64,000 bases of DNA, taken from the NCBI GenBank assembly GCA_017477425.1, contig JAFUVT010000001.1, forward strand, positions 62,001-126,000, given 5' to 3'. This document shows positions 38,912 to 47,829 of the stretch, in pieces. How positions within the stretch are numbered: the first letter of the stretch is position 1; the number at the start of each line of letters is the position of its first letter. This DNA is from Bacteroidales bacterium (lineage in GTDB: Bacteria > Bacteroidota > Bacteroidia > Bacteroidales > F082). The notes beneath the pieces were generated by a model. It was not told the DNA's origin, did no database searches, and saw nothing but the letters and a program-made list of their open reading frames with translations. Position numbers and translations under genes: made by a program.

Positions 38912-40410
38912 GGATATGCCTTTGGAAGCAAAAACCGACTCACCAATTCTTTCATCATTTCTTCGGTTAGGTTCGACAATCCTATTTCGGTTATCTCGTT
39001 ATGGTCTTGAGTGCCCATGCGGAGAATGTATTTGTATGCCTTGCCATCAATGGTGGCATGCAGATGAAAATTGCCTTTGTATGCGGCTTCAATGTGTGCA
39101 TCCTCAATGTCGTGCCGTGGTGGAACCGAAAACGAGAATGACTTTGGGTTGGCAATGAATCCCCATGCCGAAAGGTGTTCTGACAAACAATTTTCTATGC
39201 GGCCTATCCATTCGTCTCTAACACCATTCCTTTGCGCCAAAGTCCTGAAAGAAGCCACGGCAGATGCCACTTTACGAATGATGGACTCTGGTGTGCGGAT
39301 GCCGTTTTCGTCAGCAAAGGAAATAATGTCCTTGTGGCTGATATCTCGAATCTTTCCGCCAATCATCAGGCAATGATCCTTGTTGGGCAGATAGCCCCCT
39401 GTGTCGAAAATATAGGTCAGGTCGTATGCGGGTGAGAGCCTCCACATTCCTTGACGGTTCATGATGAATGTGAAGTTCTTGTGATGGTCGTCGGTGTTGT
39501 TGGCCAGGATGTTGAACACAAGTCTTCGGAACACTTCTTGGCAATCCACTTCAGGCAGATGCAGTTTCCTGCACACGGTCAGCAGTCTTTCGTAACTGTC
39601 GGCTTCTGGGTCCATTGCCGCAAGGGTTTGGGTGTGGAGTTTTCCTGTCTCGTTCCGGTCGAACCGCTTGGTCAGGAAATGCTTTGTGCCTTCCACTTCG
39701 AGCAAGCGCGATTCCATCATGTTGATGCCTGCTGCCAAGGCCATTTCGTAATAGGTCTGTTCCAACTCGGCAGATGAACGCTCTTCGTCACCAAATTTCA
39801 ATAGACAGTAATCATAGTTGGGGTCGACATCGGCCTGTCCGGAGCGAATCTCCCCCGTCTCTTTATGGATGGCGATGATACCTTTGGGCTGACGACCTCC
39901 TGCCGAAGTCCCGACGGAAATCAGTGATTGCAGGGTATGGGACTCGTCGGGGAGGATCTTCACGTTTTCGCGCTCGATGGCAATTCTTTCAGCCAAGGAT
40001 GCCAGGGCTTTGATGTCGATCTTGTCAGTCATTGCGCCACGGTCTATCTCTGGCACAAACTCCAGCGCTCCCATACCTCTTTTGCCTATGAACGCCAATT
40101 TTTCCAATGGTGTCACGCTTCTTTCGGAGAGGTGGTTCTCTTTGCGCCATTGGTCAAAGAGTTGGTTGCCCCATGCATCGGGAAGCGAGTCTGCGATGAA
40201 AGAGGGTAGTTTTTGGTAAATGCGCTCCATCTCACCAAAGATGGCACGTGTACTTAAGGGATGATGGATGGGCGCTGCCAATGGTGCAATGTCGAGATTT
40301 CCGTGAAGGAACTCGGGATTGTAGTTGAAATAGGATATGTGCCGGCCTTCGTGCCACGCCAAGCGGCCGATTTCCATACCCCAAAGAAATATTTTCAAGA
40401 CTTCTTTCAT
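38899..40410 (-). CDS. HipA-family serine/threonine kinase toxin
   Basis: The 503-aa protein has the HipA N-subdomain (LAWHEGRHISYFNYNPEFL) and C-terminal kinase domain. Motifs are the Gly-rich loop SVGTSAGGRQPKG (165-177), FLTKRFDR (245-252), the catalytic LANNTDDHHKNF (302-313) and metal-binding SPAYDLTYIF (326-335). HipA of E. coli phosphorylates glutamyl-tRNA synthetase and causes persistence. A further 85 or so residues after the usual end (PKSFSFSVPPRHDIEDAHIE... to LPKAYPHFT) form an extra domain. The upstream HTH gene overlaps by ATGA, giving a complete hipBA operon. Confidence 0.92.
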   Translation of the reverse strand: MKEVLKIFLWGMEIGRLAWHEGRHISYFNYNPEFLHGNLDIAPLAAPIHHPLSTRAIFGEMERIYQKLPSFIADSLPDAWGNQLFDQWRKENHLSERSVTPLEKLAFIGKRGMGALEFVPEIDRGAMTDKIDIKALASLAERIAIERENVKILPDESHTLQSLISVGTSAGGRQPKGIIAIHKETGEIRSGQADVDPNYDYCLLKFGDEERSSAELEQTYYEMALAAGINMMESRLLEVEGTKHFLTKRFDRNETGKLHTQTLAAMDPEADSYERLLTVCRKLHLPEVDCQEVFRRLVFNILANNTDDHHKNFTFIMNRQGMWRLSPAYDLTYIFDTGGYLPNKDHCLMIGGKIRDISHKDIISFADENGIRTPESIIRKVASAVASFRTLAQRNGVRDEWIGRIENCLSEHLSAWGFIANPKSFSFSVPPRHDIEDAHIEAAYKGNFHLHATIDGKAYKYILRMGTQDHNEITEIGLSNLTEEMMKELVSRFLLPKAYPHFT

Positions 40411-40715
40411 TTTTTATGCCGCACACGCTGCGCCTTTTTCTGGTTTTCGTCATACAAATAAGGAGATTCAGGCTGTTCGGGCATCAGTTCGTTCAGGTCG
40501 TTGATGCTCCCAACCGCTTTCAATAGCAGTAGAAAAGTGCTGAGCGAGATGTTCTTGACCATGCCGTTTTCGAACCGATGGATGGTCATCATGGACAGGC
40601 CCGACATCTCTGCCACTTCTTTCTGAGTCATGTTGGCTCTCAACCGATAATCCTTGAAACGTGAGCCTAAAAGCCTCACCAATTCGGTCACTGAATATTC
40701 TGAATAGTCTTCCAT
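40407..40715 (-). CDS. HTH antitoxin (HipB-like)
   Basis: The 102-aa protein carries an XRE-type helix-turn-helix: FKDYRLRANMTQKEVAEMSG then LSMMTIHRFENGMVKN. A basic tail (DENQKKAQRVRHKK) follows. HipB proteins bind operators as dimers and neutralise HipA. Its stop overlaps the HipA start, so the pair is translationally coupled. A palindrome between its promoter and ATG is a candidate self-regulatory site. Confidence 0.9.
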   Translation of the reverse strand: MEDYSEYSVTELVRLLGSRFKDYRLRANMTQKEVAEMSGLSMMTIHRFENGMVKNISLSTFLLLLKAVGSINDLNELMPEQPESPYLYDENQKKAQRVRHKK

Positions 40716-40762
40716 TATAAACTAAATTATATGATGATTTAAGTCGTAAAATCGGTATTAAA

Positions 40763-40795
40763 TCAACAAATATGTTGAATTATTCTGCAAAGATA
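40763..40795 (-). promoter_or_regulatory. hipBA promoter and candidate operator
   Basis: The -7 box TATCTTTG occupies 40788-40795. Just downstream, tcaaca-aata-tgttga (40763-40778) is a perfect 6+6 palindrome, well placed for HipB to block transcription. Confidence 0.5.
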
Positions 40796-40858
40796 CAATT
40801 ATTTTTTCTGTTGCAACAAAAATAGATGAAAAAATGTTAGTTCTTCGACCGAACGCAA

Positions 40859-40874
40859 GCCGACCTAGGTCGGC
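40859..40874. repeat. 16-bp perfect palindrome between hipB and wbqC-like genes
   Basis: gccgacctaggtcggc, GC-rich with no loop, in a 230-base gap holding no gene. It may be part of a terminator or a dispersed element. Confidence 0.5.
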
Positions 40875-40945
40875 GGCTAGCAACGGAGCCGGTTGGCGAC
40901 GTTGCCTTGACAAAAGCTGTTTTGGAAGTTTTGTAGGTTTTGTGA

Positions 40946-41551
40946 TTAATACAATTGTTTCAAGTAAGTAACCGCCTCCGGCCCCTCGCAAAACACTAAA
41001 TCCAGCACGCTCAAATCCGCCGCGAAGGGAAACTTGGTGTCAAAAACCTGATAATAAGCAGGAAACGAATCGTTTTCGCCAATCATTTTCGGGCTAAACG
41101 CCTCACGCAAATCATTTTCTGCCTCACGCACAAAGTCTGTCGTATGCACAATTTCCATCTTTATTTTCAGCATCTTCAGCACTGCCGCCAATGCCGCATC
41201 GTTCAAGTCGATGAGGCGCTCAAAACGGGTCTCAAAAAGTGGTCGGATGGTGTCGAAATAATGGTCGAAATAAGGCGAAGCCTTGTAAGCCGACTCCAAG
41301 CAGCGACGGTGCACCTGCTGCCAAGGCTCCTTGTAGCTGATGGCCATGTCCTTGGTCATCGTGTGGTTGCCGTTCACCTTGACGACGGGCACACTCAAGC
41401 TTTCCACGCCATTGGCCGTCATCACGCAGCATCGGTTGCGATAGGTCTGCTTGTGGTAGGTCTCCCACACTTCAATAACAGGCGCGTCTTCTTGCAGAAA
41501 ACGCGCCATGTAGCTGATGCTCGGGAAATACGCGGTAGTGAAAAGCGTCAT
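40946..41551 (-). CDS. WbqC-family protein
   Basis: The 201-aa protein matches the WbqC-like family: TAYFPSISYMARFLQ at the start, EVWETYHKQTYRNRCCVMTANG, LSVPVVKVNGNHTMTKDMAI and PWQQVHRRCLESAYKASPYF. Members occur in O-antigen and other polysaccharide clusters and as single genes in Bacteroidota; the biochemical role is not established. It is coupled by an ATGA overlap to the thioredoxin-like gene upstream and shares its promoter. Confidence 0.88.
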   Translation of the reverse strand: MTLFTTAYFPSISYMARFLQEDAPVIEVWETYHKQTYRNRCCVMTANGVESLSVPVVKVNGNHTMTKDMAISYKEPWQQVHRRCLESAYKASPYFDHYFDTIRPLFETRFERLIDLNDAALAAVLKMLKIKMEIVHTTDFVREAENDLREAFSPKMIGENDSFPAYYQVFDTKFPFAADLSVLDLVFCEGPEAVTYLKQLY

Positions 41552-41985
41552 TTCAGCAACTGTTCCGTGATGACTTGCCTATAGCCTTCTTCGGGCATTG
41601 CCCCGACTTGCATCATCGGCTGACCTTCCATCGGGATGAACAGCACCATGGGGATGCTGCGCACTTGGAACGCCGAGGCCAATTCGCGCTCTTGGTCGGT
41701 GTTGATTTTGTAAACGAGGAGCTTGCCGTCGTATTCCTCGGCCATGCGCTCCATGATAGGCGCCACACGGCGGCACGGACCGCACCAATCGGCGTAGAAG
41801 TCGATGACGGCGGGCAACTTGCCCTTATAATTAAAGGTGTTCGGGTCTTTCTCGAAATCCCAAACCTTGCTCAGAAACTCCTTGTAGGTCAAGTGCTTGA
41901 CTTTCGATTCCTCTTTCTTTTCTTGTGCGTTGGCCGTGATGCCCAAGGCCAAAACGATAAGTGCAGTGATGATGCTTTTTTTCAT
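41548..41985 (-). CDS. Periplasmic thioredoxin-like protein
   Basis: The 145-aa product has a signal peptide (MKKSIITALIVLALGITANA) and a thioredoxin fold with the active site FYADWCGPCRRVAP, the cis-proline loop in VRSIPMVLFIP and a C-terminal helix. It is likely to reduce or rearrange disulphides in the periplasm. MKKSIITA is chosen over an ATG 11 codons upstream because of the signal peptide and the -7 box. It overlaps the wbqC-like gene by ATGA. Confidence 0.93.
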   Translation of the reverse strand: MKKSIITALIVLALGITANAQEKKEESKVKHLTYKEFLSKVWDFEKDPNTFNYKGKLPAVIDFYADWCGPCRRVAPIMERMAEEYDGKLLVYKINTDQERELASAFQVRSIPMVLFIPMEGQPMMQVGAMPEEGYRQVITEQLLK

Positions 41986-42006
41986 TATGGTTCGATTTTT
42001 CGTGGG

Positions 42007-42014
42007 CAAAAATA
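42007..42014 (-). promoter_or_regulatory. -7 box for the thioredoxin-like / wbqC-like operon
   Basis: TATTTTTG followed by CCCACG on the minus strand, 21 bases upstream of the ATG. Confidence 0.55.
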
Positions 42015-42045
42015 GCAAAAATCATGCAAATGCATGTTTTTTCTT

Positions 42046-42053
42046 TACCTTTG
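42046..42053 (+). promoter_or_regulatory. -7 box for hutI
   Basis: TACCTTTG followed by CGGC, 20 bases upstream of the ATG. Confidence 0.6.
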
Positions 42054-42073
42054 CGGCAAATTTTCAAAGAAAT

Positions 42074-43315
42074 ATGTTAATCGTCAACATCAAAGAGTTG
42101 GTCGGCATCGAGGAAGAGGGCCGACTGATGAAACGTGGCGCCGAAATGGCCACGACGGGAAGAATCAAGAATGCTTTCTTATATATAAAAGGTAAGAAAA
42201 TCGCCGATTACGGTCCGATGGACTCCGAGGTATGCAGAAAATATCTTGCTGAAAATCATCGTGTTTACGATGTGAAAGGTAGTGTGGTGATGCCCGCTTT
42301 CTGTGACTCGCATACGCATTTGGTCTATGCCAACTCACGCGAGATGGAATTCGTCGACAAGATTCGCGGCCTCAGCTATGAGGAAATCGCCAAGAGGGGA
42401 GGAGGCATCCTCAACTCGGCCAAGGCAACGGCGGCCACTTCGGAGGACGAACTCTACGACATGGCCCAGCAGCGCCTCGATGAAGTGATGCGCATGGGCA
42501 CGGGCGCCATCGAAATCAAGAGCGGCTACGGCCTGACCACCGAAAGCGAGCTGAAGCTGCTGCGCGTCATCCGCCGGCTGAAGGAGAACTCACCCTTGAC
42601 CATCAAGTCGAATTTCCTCGGGGCACACGGCATTCCGATGGAGTATCGCGGCCATCAGGAGGACTATGTGGATTTGGTCATCAACGAGATGATTCCGCTG
42701 GTGGCGTCAGAGGATTTGGCCGATTTCATCGACGTGTTCTGCGATCAGGGCTTTTTCACCGTCGAGGACACCGAACGCATCCTTATGGCGGGCATCAAAT
42801 ACGGCATGCGCCCGAAAATCCATGCCAACGAGATGGCCATCTCGGGCGGCGTGCAGGTGGGCGTCAAGTATGGTGCCATCTCCGTCGACCATCTGGAACA
42901 GATGGGTGACGCGGAGATTGAATGCCTGAAAGACACCGAGACCATGCCGACCATCCTGCCTGGCTGTGCGTTCTTCCTCAATTTGCCGCTTTCGCCGGCA
43001 CGCAAGATGATTGAAGCGGGTCTGCCCGTGGCCATGGCCTCCGACTTCAACCCGGGCACTTCGCCGTCGGGCAACATGCAACTCATTCTGTCGATGGCTT
43101 GCATCCGCTATCGCCTCACTCCCGAAGAGGCACTCAACGCCACCACTTTGAACACAGCCTATGCCATGGGCGTGAGCGACCAAGTGGGCAGCATCACGAA
43201 AGGCAAACTGGCCAACCTTATCATCACCCAACCGATGACGCAGTTGGAGTTCATGCCGTATTACTATGGCGCCAACAAGGTGGCCAAAATGATTCTGAAC
43301 GGAAAATTTGTGTAA
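42074..43315 (+). CDS. hutI: Imidazolonepropionase
   Basis: The 413-aa amidohydrolase opens the imidazolone ring to N-formimidoyl-L-glutamate, the third step of histidine degradation. Metal ligands and substrate motifs are visible: CDSHTHLVYANSRE (H80, H82), AKRGGGILNSAKAT, EIKSGYGLTTE, FLGAHGIPMEY, KIHANEMAISGGVQ and MASDFNPGTSPSGN with the catalytic Asp. MLIVNIKEL is the start that fits both family length and the -7 box. The product would feed the formimidoyltransferase encoded at 48828-50528. hutH and hutU are not in the window. Confidence 0.97.
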   Translation: MLIVNIKELVGIEEEGRLMKRGAEMATTGRIKNAFLYIKGKKIADYGPMDSEVCRKYLAENHRVYDVKGSVVMPAFCDSHTHLVYANSREMEFVDKIRGLSYEEIAKRGGGILNSAKATAATSEDELYDMAQQRLDEVMRMGTGAIEIKSGYGLTTESELKLLRVIRRLKENSPLTIKSNFLGAHGIPMEYRGHQEDYVDLVINEMIPLVASEDLADFIDVFCDQGFFTVEDTERILMAGIKYGMRPKIHANEMAISGGVQVGVKYGAISVDHLEQMGDAEIECLKDTETMPTILPGCAFFLNLPLSPARKMIEAGLPVAMASDFNPGTSPSGNMQLILSMACIRYRLTPEEALNATTLNTAYAMGVSDQVGSITKGKLANLIITQPMTQLEFMPYYYGANKVAKMILNGKFV

Positions 43316-43319
43316 TACA

Positions 43320-44846
43320 ATGAGAATCAATAAGATTTCTATTATTCTTCTTGCTATGGTCATGCTTTTGGCCTCGTGCAAAAAAGACCATTACGACCTA
43401 GACAATGTTGATGGTGTCCACGCTGAAGGCGAGATGCTGCTTCCTCTTGCCCACAAATCCTTCACTTTGATGGAGATGATGGAGCGATTCCAAATCGACA
43501 GCCTAATCCAGTGCGACGATGACGGGACACTGTCATATTCCTATTTTTATGAGCATCTCGGTGCCGTGAAAGGGGAGGAACTGCTGCGATTCAACGACCT
43601 GGCTTATCATGAATATTACGAGATCGAGAACCCTATTGTGGGTACCCCGGGCATGATGCTCGATACCGTGATCCATTTCGAACAGAAGGTGGTCTTTGAG
43701 GCCGACCACATCGGTGTGTTGGAGGCAGTGATGCGTTCAGGCCACTTCGACTTCAATCTCGAATCGAACGTTGGCATCTTGCATCGCGTTGTGCTTCGCT
43801 CGCCTGACATCACCGATGATTCGGGGCATGCGATGGAATTCGACTTCGACATCAACGGTACCTCTTTTGGCTTCGACCTCGAAGGCTATCGTTTCGAGAC
43901 CGACTCGGTCAATACGCTGCATTTCGACTACGACATCTACTTGAATGCTGTCTGGACCAGCGACCCAACGTTGTTCTTTGAGATTGACATCCAGGGGACC
44001 GAATTGGCCTTCAGCGAGATGAGAGGCTATGTCGAACGGTTCGAGTCACGAAGCCAAATCGACACGGTATTCAGCCTGTTCCCAGATAATCTTTCGGGGG
44101 TATTGGAGATTAACAATGCACGGATGCGCTTGAGCGAGCGAAACACGTTCGAGATGTCGGCACGCCTCGAGGTCGACACCGCTCTCGTCTCGGGCGAGGG
44201 CTTTGCTCCTTTCTCTCTCTTTGATCCCATGCCGTTGTCGGTCTCCATCCCACCACAACGCGATTTCGCCGAAGTGCTCGACAAAACCTTGCAGGGTATC
44301 ATAGCGGCACGCGGGGGAAGGGCCTTGGCTAGCTCGGTCTTTGTCGTGAACACCAATAATGATAATGATTTGGTTACGGTCGATGAGACCTGCGACATCG
44401 ATGTGCGTGTCGACGTGGAAATCCCCTTCGCCTTTGCCGTCGACGAAGTGCAGTATCTCGACACGGTCAACATGAAATTGGACCAGATAGAGTTTCCCGA
44501 CCTTATTGAGATGCTGACGCTGGAGCTGACGTTCAACTCAACGCTCCCGCTGAACCTGAATGCCCGTTTCTTCATGTATGACTCGGAACATGAAGTCGTC
44601 ACCGACACGCTGGCTGCACAAGCGCAACTCATCAGCGCCTCATTTGACGGCACGCCTACCACCACCAACATTAGCCTCGACATCACCGAGGATAGGATAA
44701 ATAAGGTGGTGCATTCAGACCGTATCATCATGGTCTATGGGTTGGATACCGATGCTCACGACGTGAAACTCAATGCCAATCAGAAGCTGGAGCTTAGTTC
44801 CAAGGCGAGGATAAAATACGATGGGATTGTTGATCTTGATAAATAA
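43320..44846 (+). CDS. Lipoprotein of unknown function
   Basis: The 508-aa product has a lipoprotein signal (MRINKISIILLAMVMLLASC, acylated Cys 20). The rest is acidic beta-rich sequence with repeated strands such as FDFDINGTSFGFDLEGYRF and DIDVRVDVEIPFAFAVDEV, consistent with beta-sandwich domains exposed at the outer membrane. No catalytic motif is seen. It starts four bases after the hutI stop and ends directly against the start of the next gene (TAAATG), so it forms an envelope pair with the DUF5723 protein. Confidence 0.85.
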   Translation: MRINKISIILLAMVMLLASCKKDHYDLDNVDGVHAEGEMLLPLAHKSFTLMEMMERFQIDSLIQCDDDGTLSYSYFYEHLGAVKGEELLRFNDLAYHEYYEIENPIVGTPGMMLDTVIHFEQKVVFEADHIGVLEAVMRSGHFDFNLESNVGILHRVVLRSPDITDDSGHAMEFDFDINGTSFGFDLEGYRFETDSVNTLHFDYDIYLNAVWTSDPTLFFEIDIQGTELAFSEMRGYVERFESRSQIDTVFSLFPDNLSGVLEINNARMRLSERNTFEMSARLEVDTALVSGEGFAPFSLFDPMPLSVSIPPQRDFAEVLDKTLQGIIAARGGRALASSVFVVNTNNDNDLVTVDETCDIDVRVDVEIPFAFAVDEVQYLDTVNMKLDQIEFPDLIEMLTLELTFNSTLPLNLNARFFMYDSEHEVVTDTLAAQAQLISASFDGTPTTTNISLDITEDRINKVVHSDRIIMVYGLDTDAHDVKLNANQKLELSSKARIKYDGIVDLDK

Positions 44847-46256
44847 ATGAAGATGAAAAAGATATATTGTTTTTTGTTGGTTTTGGTAGCCTGCGTGTTC
44901 GGTCTCACGGTTCAGGCCCAGCAGGCGGGTCCTGTCGATTTCATGCGGATGAATCCCTATCAGCTGAAGGCCCATCCCGCTGCCGATTTGCCTTATGAAA
45001 GCGTGATGTCGTTAGTCATCGGCAACATCGGTCTTGACGTGCACAACACCACGTTGCGCTACAACAACCTGTTCGATTTCGATGCACAAGGTCGTCCTAC
45101 GGCTTACAATCTGCGGAAACTTGCCAATAGCCTCGACGAGCGTAATTTTGTTGGTCTCGACGTCAACCTTGACATTTTTACGCTCTATCGTAGACTGAAA
45201 ACTGGCTTGTTGACCATTGATTATGGTGTAAAAGCCCAAGCCGATGCCCGATTCAACGATGGCTTGTTCCAATTGTTGGGCTATGGCAATGCTGCCTTCG
45301 TCGGCGACAACCATCCTGCCAAGGTGAACGCTGATGTCAATGCTATGCTCTATCATGAGTTGGCTGTGGGCTATCAGTGGAACCTCAACGAGCGACTTTC
45401 GTTAGGAGGCCGCGCCAAGTTATTGTTTGGCGTAGGTGATGTAAATACACAAACCGTTGATGTCAAGCTGTTTACCGACCCAGAATCTTACGCCTTGCGT
45501 CTGGAGGAGGACATCCTCGTCCGCACGTCAATGCCGAGTGCCATCACCCTCAAGGACGGCGTGATTGGTGGCAACGGAGGCTTCAGTGCGAGCGACCTTT
45601 TCCATAACCCTGGATTCGGTGTCGATTTTGGTGCCGAATACCGCTTTAATGACCGGTTCAGCGCTGTGGCTGCCGTCCGCGACTTGGGCTTTTTCCGTTG
45701 GAGCGCCAATAATATTGAGATGAAAGGAAGTGTCCACGATGCCGGCCAGTTTTACGCTGATGGCGATTTCCTTTTCAATGGCTTGGATGTCAACCAACTG
45801 CAACTGATTGTTTCGGATGAAGCCTATCGCAAGCAATTCCTTGATACCTTGCAGCAATATTTCAAGATCGATTATGAAAGAGGGGAACGCTACACCACTT
45901 TCCTCAATACGAATCTCCTGCTGCGTGGCAACTACGACCTTGACGCCTATAACCGCTTCAGTGCCCAGTTGCAGGGCTGTTTCTATGGGAGTGGATTCCG
46001 TCCCGCCTTGACGCTGGCCTACAATGGCAACTTCTACAAGAAACTGGATGTTTGCGTAACGTATACAATGATGCCTGGCAGTTACGACAATATCGGCCTG
46101 GGCATCGCCGGTAGGTTCTTTAAGACCTGCAATGTCTATTTGACGACCAACAATGTCATCGGCCTATTCAAACCTATGAACGCAAGTGCCATGAACCTAC
46201 GGCTGGGCATCGTTTTTGTTTTGCGCCCCGAAGATAACGACCACCTCTATGACTAA
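44847..46256 (+). CDS. DUF5723-type outer-membrane beta-barrel protein
   Basis: The 469-aa product has a signal peptide (KKIYCFLLVLVACVFGLTVQAQ). The body alternates hydrophobic strands and polar turns (LTIDYGVKAQADARF, LSLGGRAKLLFG, GFGVDFGAEYRFNDRFSAVA, NVYLTTNNVIGLF) and ends with a strand LRLGIVFVL, as expected for an outer-membrane barrel. Length and pattern fit the DUF5723 family of Bacteroidota. It follows the lipoprotein gene with no gap; the two probably form a complex. Function unknown. Confidence 0.82.
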   Translation: MKMKKIYCFLLVLVACVFGLTVQAQQAGPVDFMRMNPYQLKAHPAADLPYESVMSLVIGNIGLDVHNTTLRYNNLFDFDAQGRPTAYNLRKLANSLDERNFVGLDVNLDIFTLYRRLKTGLLTIDYGVKAQADARFNDGLFQLLGYGNAAFVGDNHPAKVNADVNAMLYHELAVGYQWNLNERLSLGGRAKLLFGVGDVNTQTVDVKLFTDPESYALRLEEDILVRTSMPSAITLKDGVIGGNGGFSASDLFHNPGFGVDFGAEYRFNDRFSAVAAVRDLGFFRWSANNIEMKGSVHDAGQFYADGDFLFNGLDVNQLQLIVSDEAYRKQFLDTLQQYFKIDYERGERYTTFLNTNLLLRGNYDLDAYNRFSAQLQGCFYGSGFRPALTLAYNGNFYKKLDVCVTYTMMPGSYDNIGLGIAGRFFKTCNVYLTTNNVIGLFKPMNASAMNLRLGIVFVLRPEDNDHLYD

Positions 46257-46267
46257 AGGCAAGTAGT

Positions 46268-46885
46268 ATGCCAGAAACGACAAGGGCAAGAATCTTCGGC
46301 ATCAGCCGCCACCGCCTGACGACGGACGGCGAGGGTGTCACCACGCTGGTGGCGTTCAGTGGTTGTCCCTTGCGCTGCAAGTATTGCATCAACAAGGCAT
46401 CGTGGGAGGTTGAGAAAAGCCGTGTCTACACGCCCGAAATACTTTTCGAGGAGGTGAAAATCGACCAGTTGTATTTCCTGGCCACGCATGGCGGCATCAC
46501 CTTCGGCGGCGGCGAGCCTTTGCTGCAAGTGGATTTCATCAAGGCGTTCCGAGAGTTGTGCGGCAGTCAATGGCAGTTGCTCGCCGAAACGAGCCTCAAC
46601 GTGCCATTCGAGAATGTGGAAGCTCTCGATGCCGTGCTCGATGGCTACATTGTCGACATCAAGGACATGAATCCTGGGATTTATGAGGCTTATACGGGCA
46701 AGGAAAACAAGACCGTGCTGGAAAACCTGCAATGGCTTCTCGAATACGGCGACCCCAAACGCATTACCGTGCGCGTGCCCCACATCCCCGATTTTAATAC
46801 CGATGAGGATGTCTCGCGAAGCATGGAACAATTGAAAACATTGGGCGTGCTGAACTTTGACGAGTTCAATTATATCATTAGGTGA
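46268..46885 (+). CDS. Radical SAM activating-enzyme-like protein
   Basis: The 205-aa protein has the cluster-binding motif FSGCPLRCKYCINK (CxxxCxxC), the SAM-binding GITFGGGEPLLQ and a partial TIM barrel (YIVDIKDMNPGIYEAY, ITVRVPHIPDFN). At this size it resembles glycyl-radical-enzyme activases, but no glycyl radical enzyme gene is in the window. It starts 11 bases after the DUF5723 gene. The next two genes encode proteins with a shared Cys-rich N-terminus, so they are possible substrates; this is conjecture. Confidence 0.88.
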   Translation: MPETTRARIFGISRHRLTTDGEGVTTLVAFSGCPLRCKYCINKASWEVEKSRVYTPEILFEEVKIDQLYFLATHGGITFGGGEPLLQVDFIKAFRELCGSQWQLLAETSLNVPFENVEALDAVLDGYIVDIKDMNPGIYEAYTGKENKTVLENLQWLLEYGDPKRITVRVPHIPDFNTDEDVSRSMEQLKTLGVLNFDEFNYIIR

Positions 46886-46927
46886 AGAAAAAATCACTTC
46901 AAACTGCGATTTGTTTACAATAATTCG

Positions 46928-46935
46928 TATTTTTG
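46928..46935 (+). promoter_or_regulatory. -7 box for the Cys-rich paralogue pair
   Basis: TATTTTTG followed by CCACG, 26 bases upstream of the first ATG. Confidence 0.55.
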
Positions 46936-46961
46936 CCACGTTAAACTAAAAAACTAATACC

Positions 46962-47816
46962 ATGGCAAAAGGCAAACAAACCTGCAAGATCCTGAAGGAA
47001 ATCCGAAAGCAGATTGCTGCGGAGAATGATATTGAATTGGTGACCTCTGAGTGCACCTACCAAGGCGACTGCAAAGGCACTTGCCCAAAATGCGAATCAG
47101 AAGTGCGCTATTTAGAGCACGAGCTTGAAAAACGCCAGCGCATGGGGAAGGCCGCCATGGTGGCAGGGCTTTCCGTCGGATTGCTGAGTGCGGCTCCTGC
47201 GGCAATGGCCCAAATGCCTGTTGCCGACACACTCGACTCGAGCGAGACTGAAGTCATAACCGAGCCTTTGATGGGTATCGTGCCGATGGAGCCTCAGCTG
47301 TATTATGTAGAGCTGTCAAAGAATCCTGAAATCAAAAAGCAACTTAGGTATTCAATGATTGACTTTGAAGTGTTGGGTTTTGAGGTCTATGATTATGCTG
47401 TTGAGCAAATTCAGAAAGAAGGCACGGCGTTCTACACACCTGTCCCTAAAGGAGGTCGGGAAAAACTGTTGGCTTTCATCTCGTACAATTTGGGCGAGAA
47501 GGCCACCAAGCTTAAAGGCGAAATGAAGCTGTCGTTCAATGTGAGTGCCGATGGTGTGGCATCGATGGTTATAGTTAATAAAAGCATTGATCCCGAAATT
47601 GATTTTCCTGTGATAGATGCCATGAACTCCTACAGTTGGGAAAACGGTTTTTACATGACGCAAAGTGGCGAGATGAAGCGGATGCGGATGGGCTGCGATT
47701 GCGTCATGACGATTCAGTTTCCATTGAAGCCAGCAACGTTAGATGATCTTTATATTGAAGAAGAACCCATAGAAGGCGATGTGGTGGCCCCGGAGCCAAA
47801 AGAACTGAGAAACTAA
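46962..47816 (+). CDS. Cys-rich N-terminal module protein, paralogue 1
   Basis: The 284-aa product begins with a conserved module: MAKGKQTCKILKEIRKQIAA, then ECTYQGDCKGTCPKCESEVRYLEHELEKRQRMGKA with its cysteines (C-x6-C-x3-C-x2-C). A hydrophobic segment (AAMVAGLSVGLLSAAPAAMA) follows and would put the rest in the periplasm. The C-terminal part (about 130-265, KLKGEMKLSFNVSADGVASMVIV) resembles a TonB-C-type or related alpha/beta domain. The module is nearly identical in the next gene, 14 bases downstream, while the remainders differ. Confidence 0.82.
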   Translation: MAKGKQTCKILKEIRKQIAAENDIELVTSECTYQGDCKGTCPKCESEVRYLEHELEKRQRMGKAAMVAGLSVGLLSAAPAAMAQMPVADTLDSSETEVITEPLMGIVPMEPQLYYVELSKNPEIKKQLRYSMIDFEVLGFEVYDYAVEQIQKEGTAFYTPVPKGGREKLLAFISYNLGEKATKLKGEMKLSFNVSADGVASMVIVNKSIDPEIDFPVIDAMNSYSWENGFYMTQSGEMKRMRMGCDCVMTIQFPLKPATLDDLYIEEEPIEGDVVAPEPKELRN

Positions 47817-47829
47817 ACAAAAAAACATC

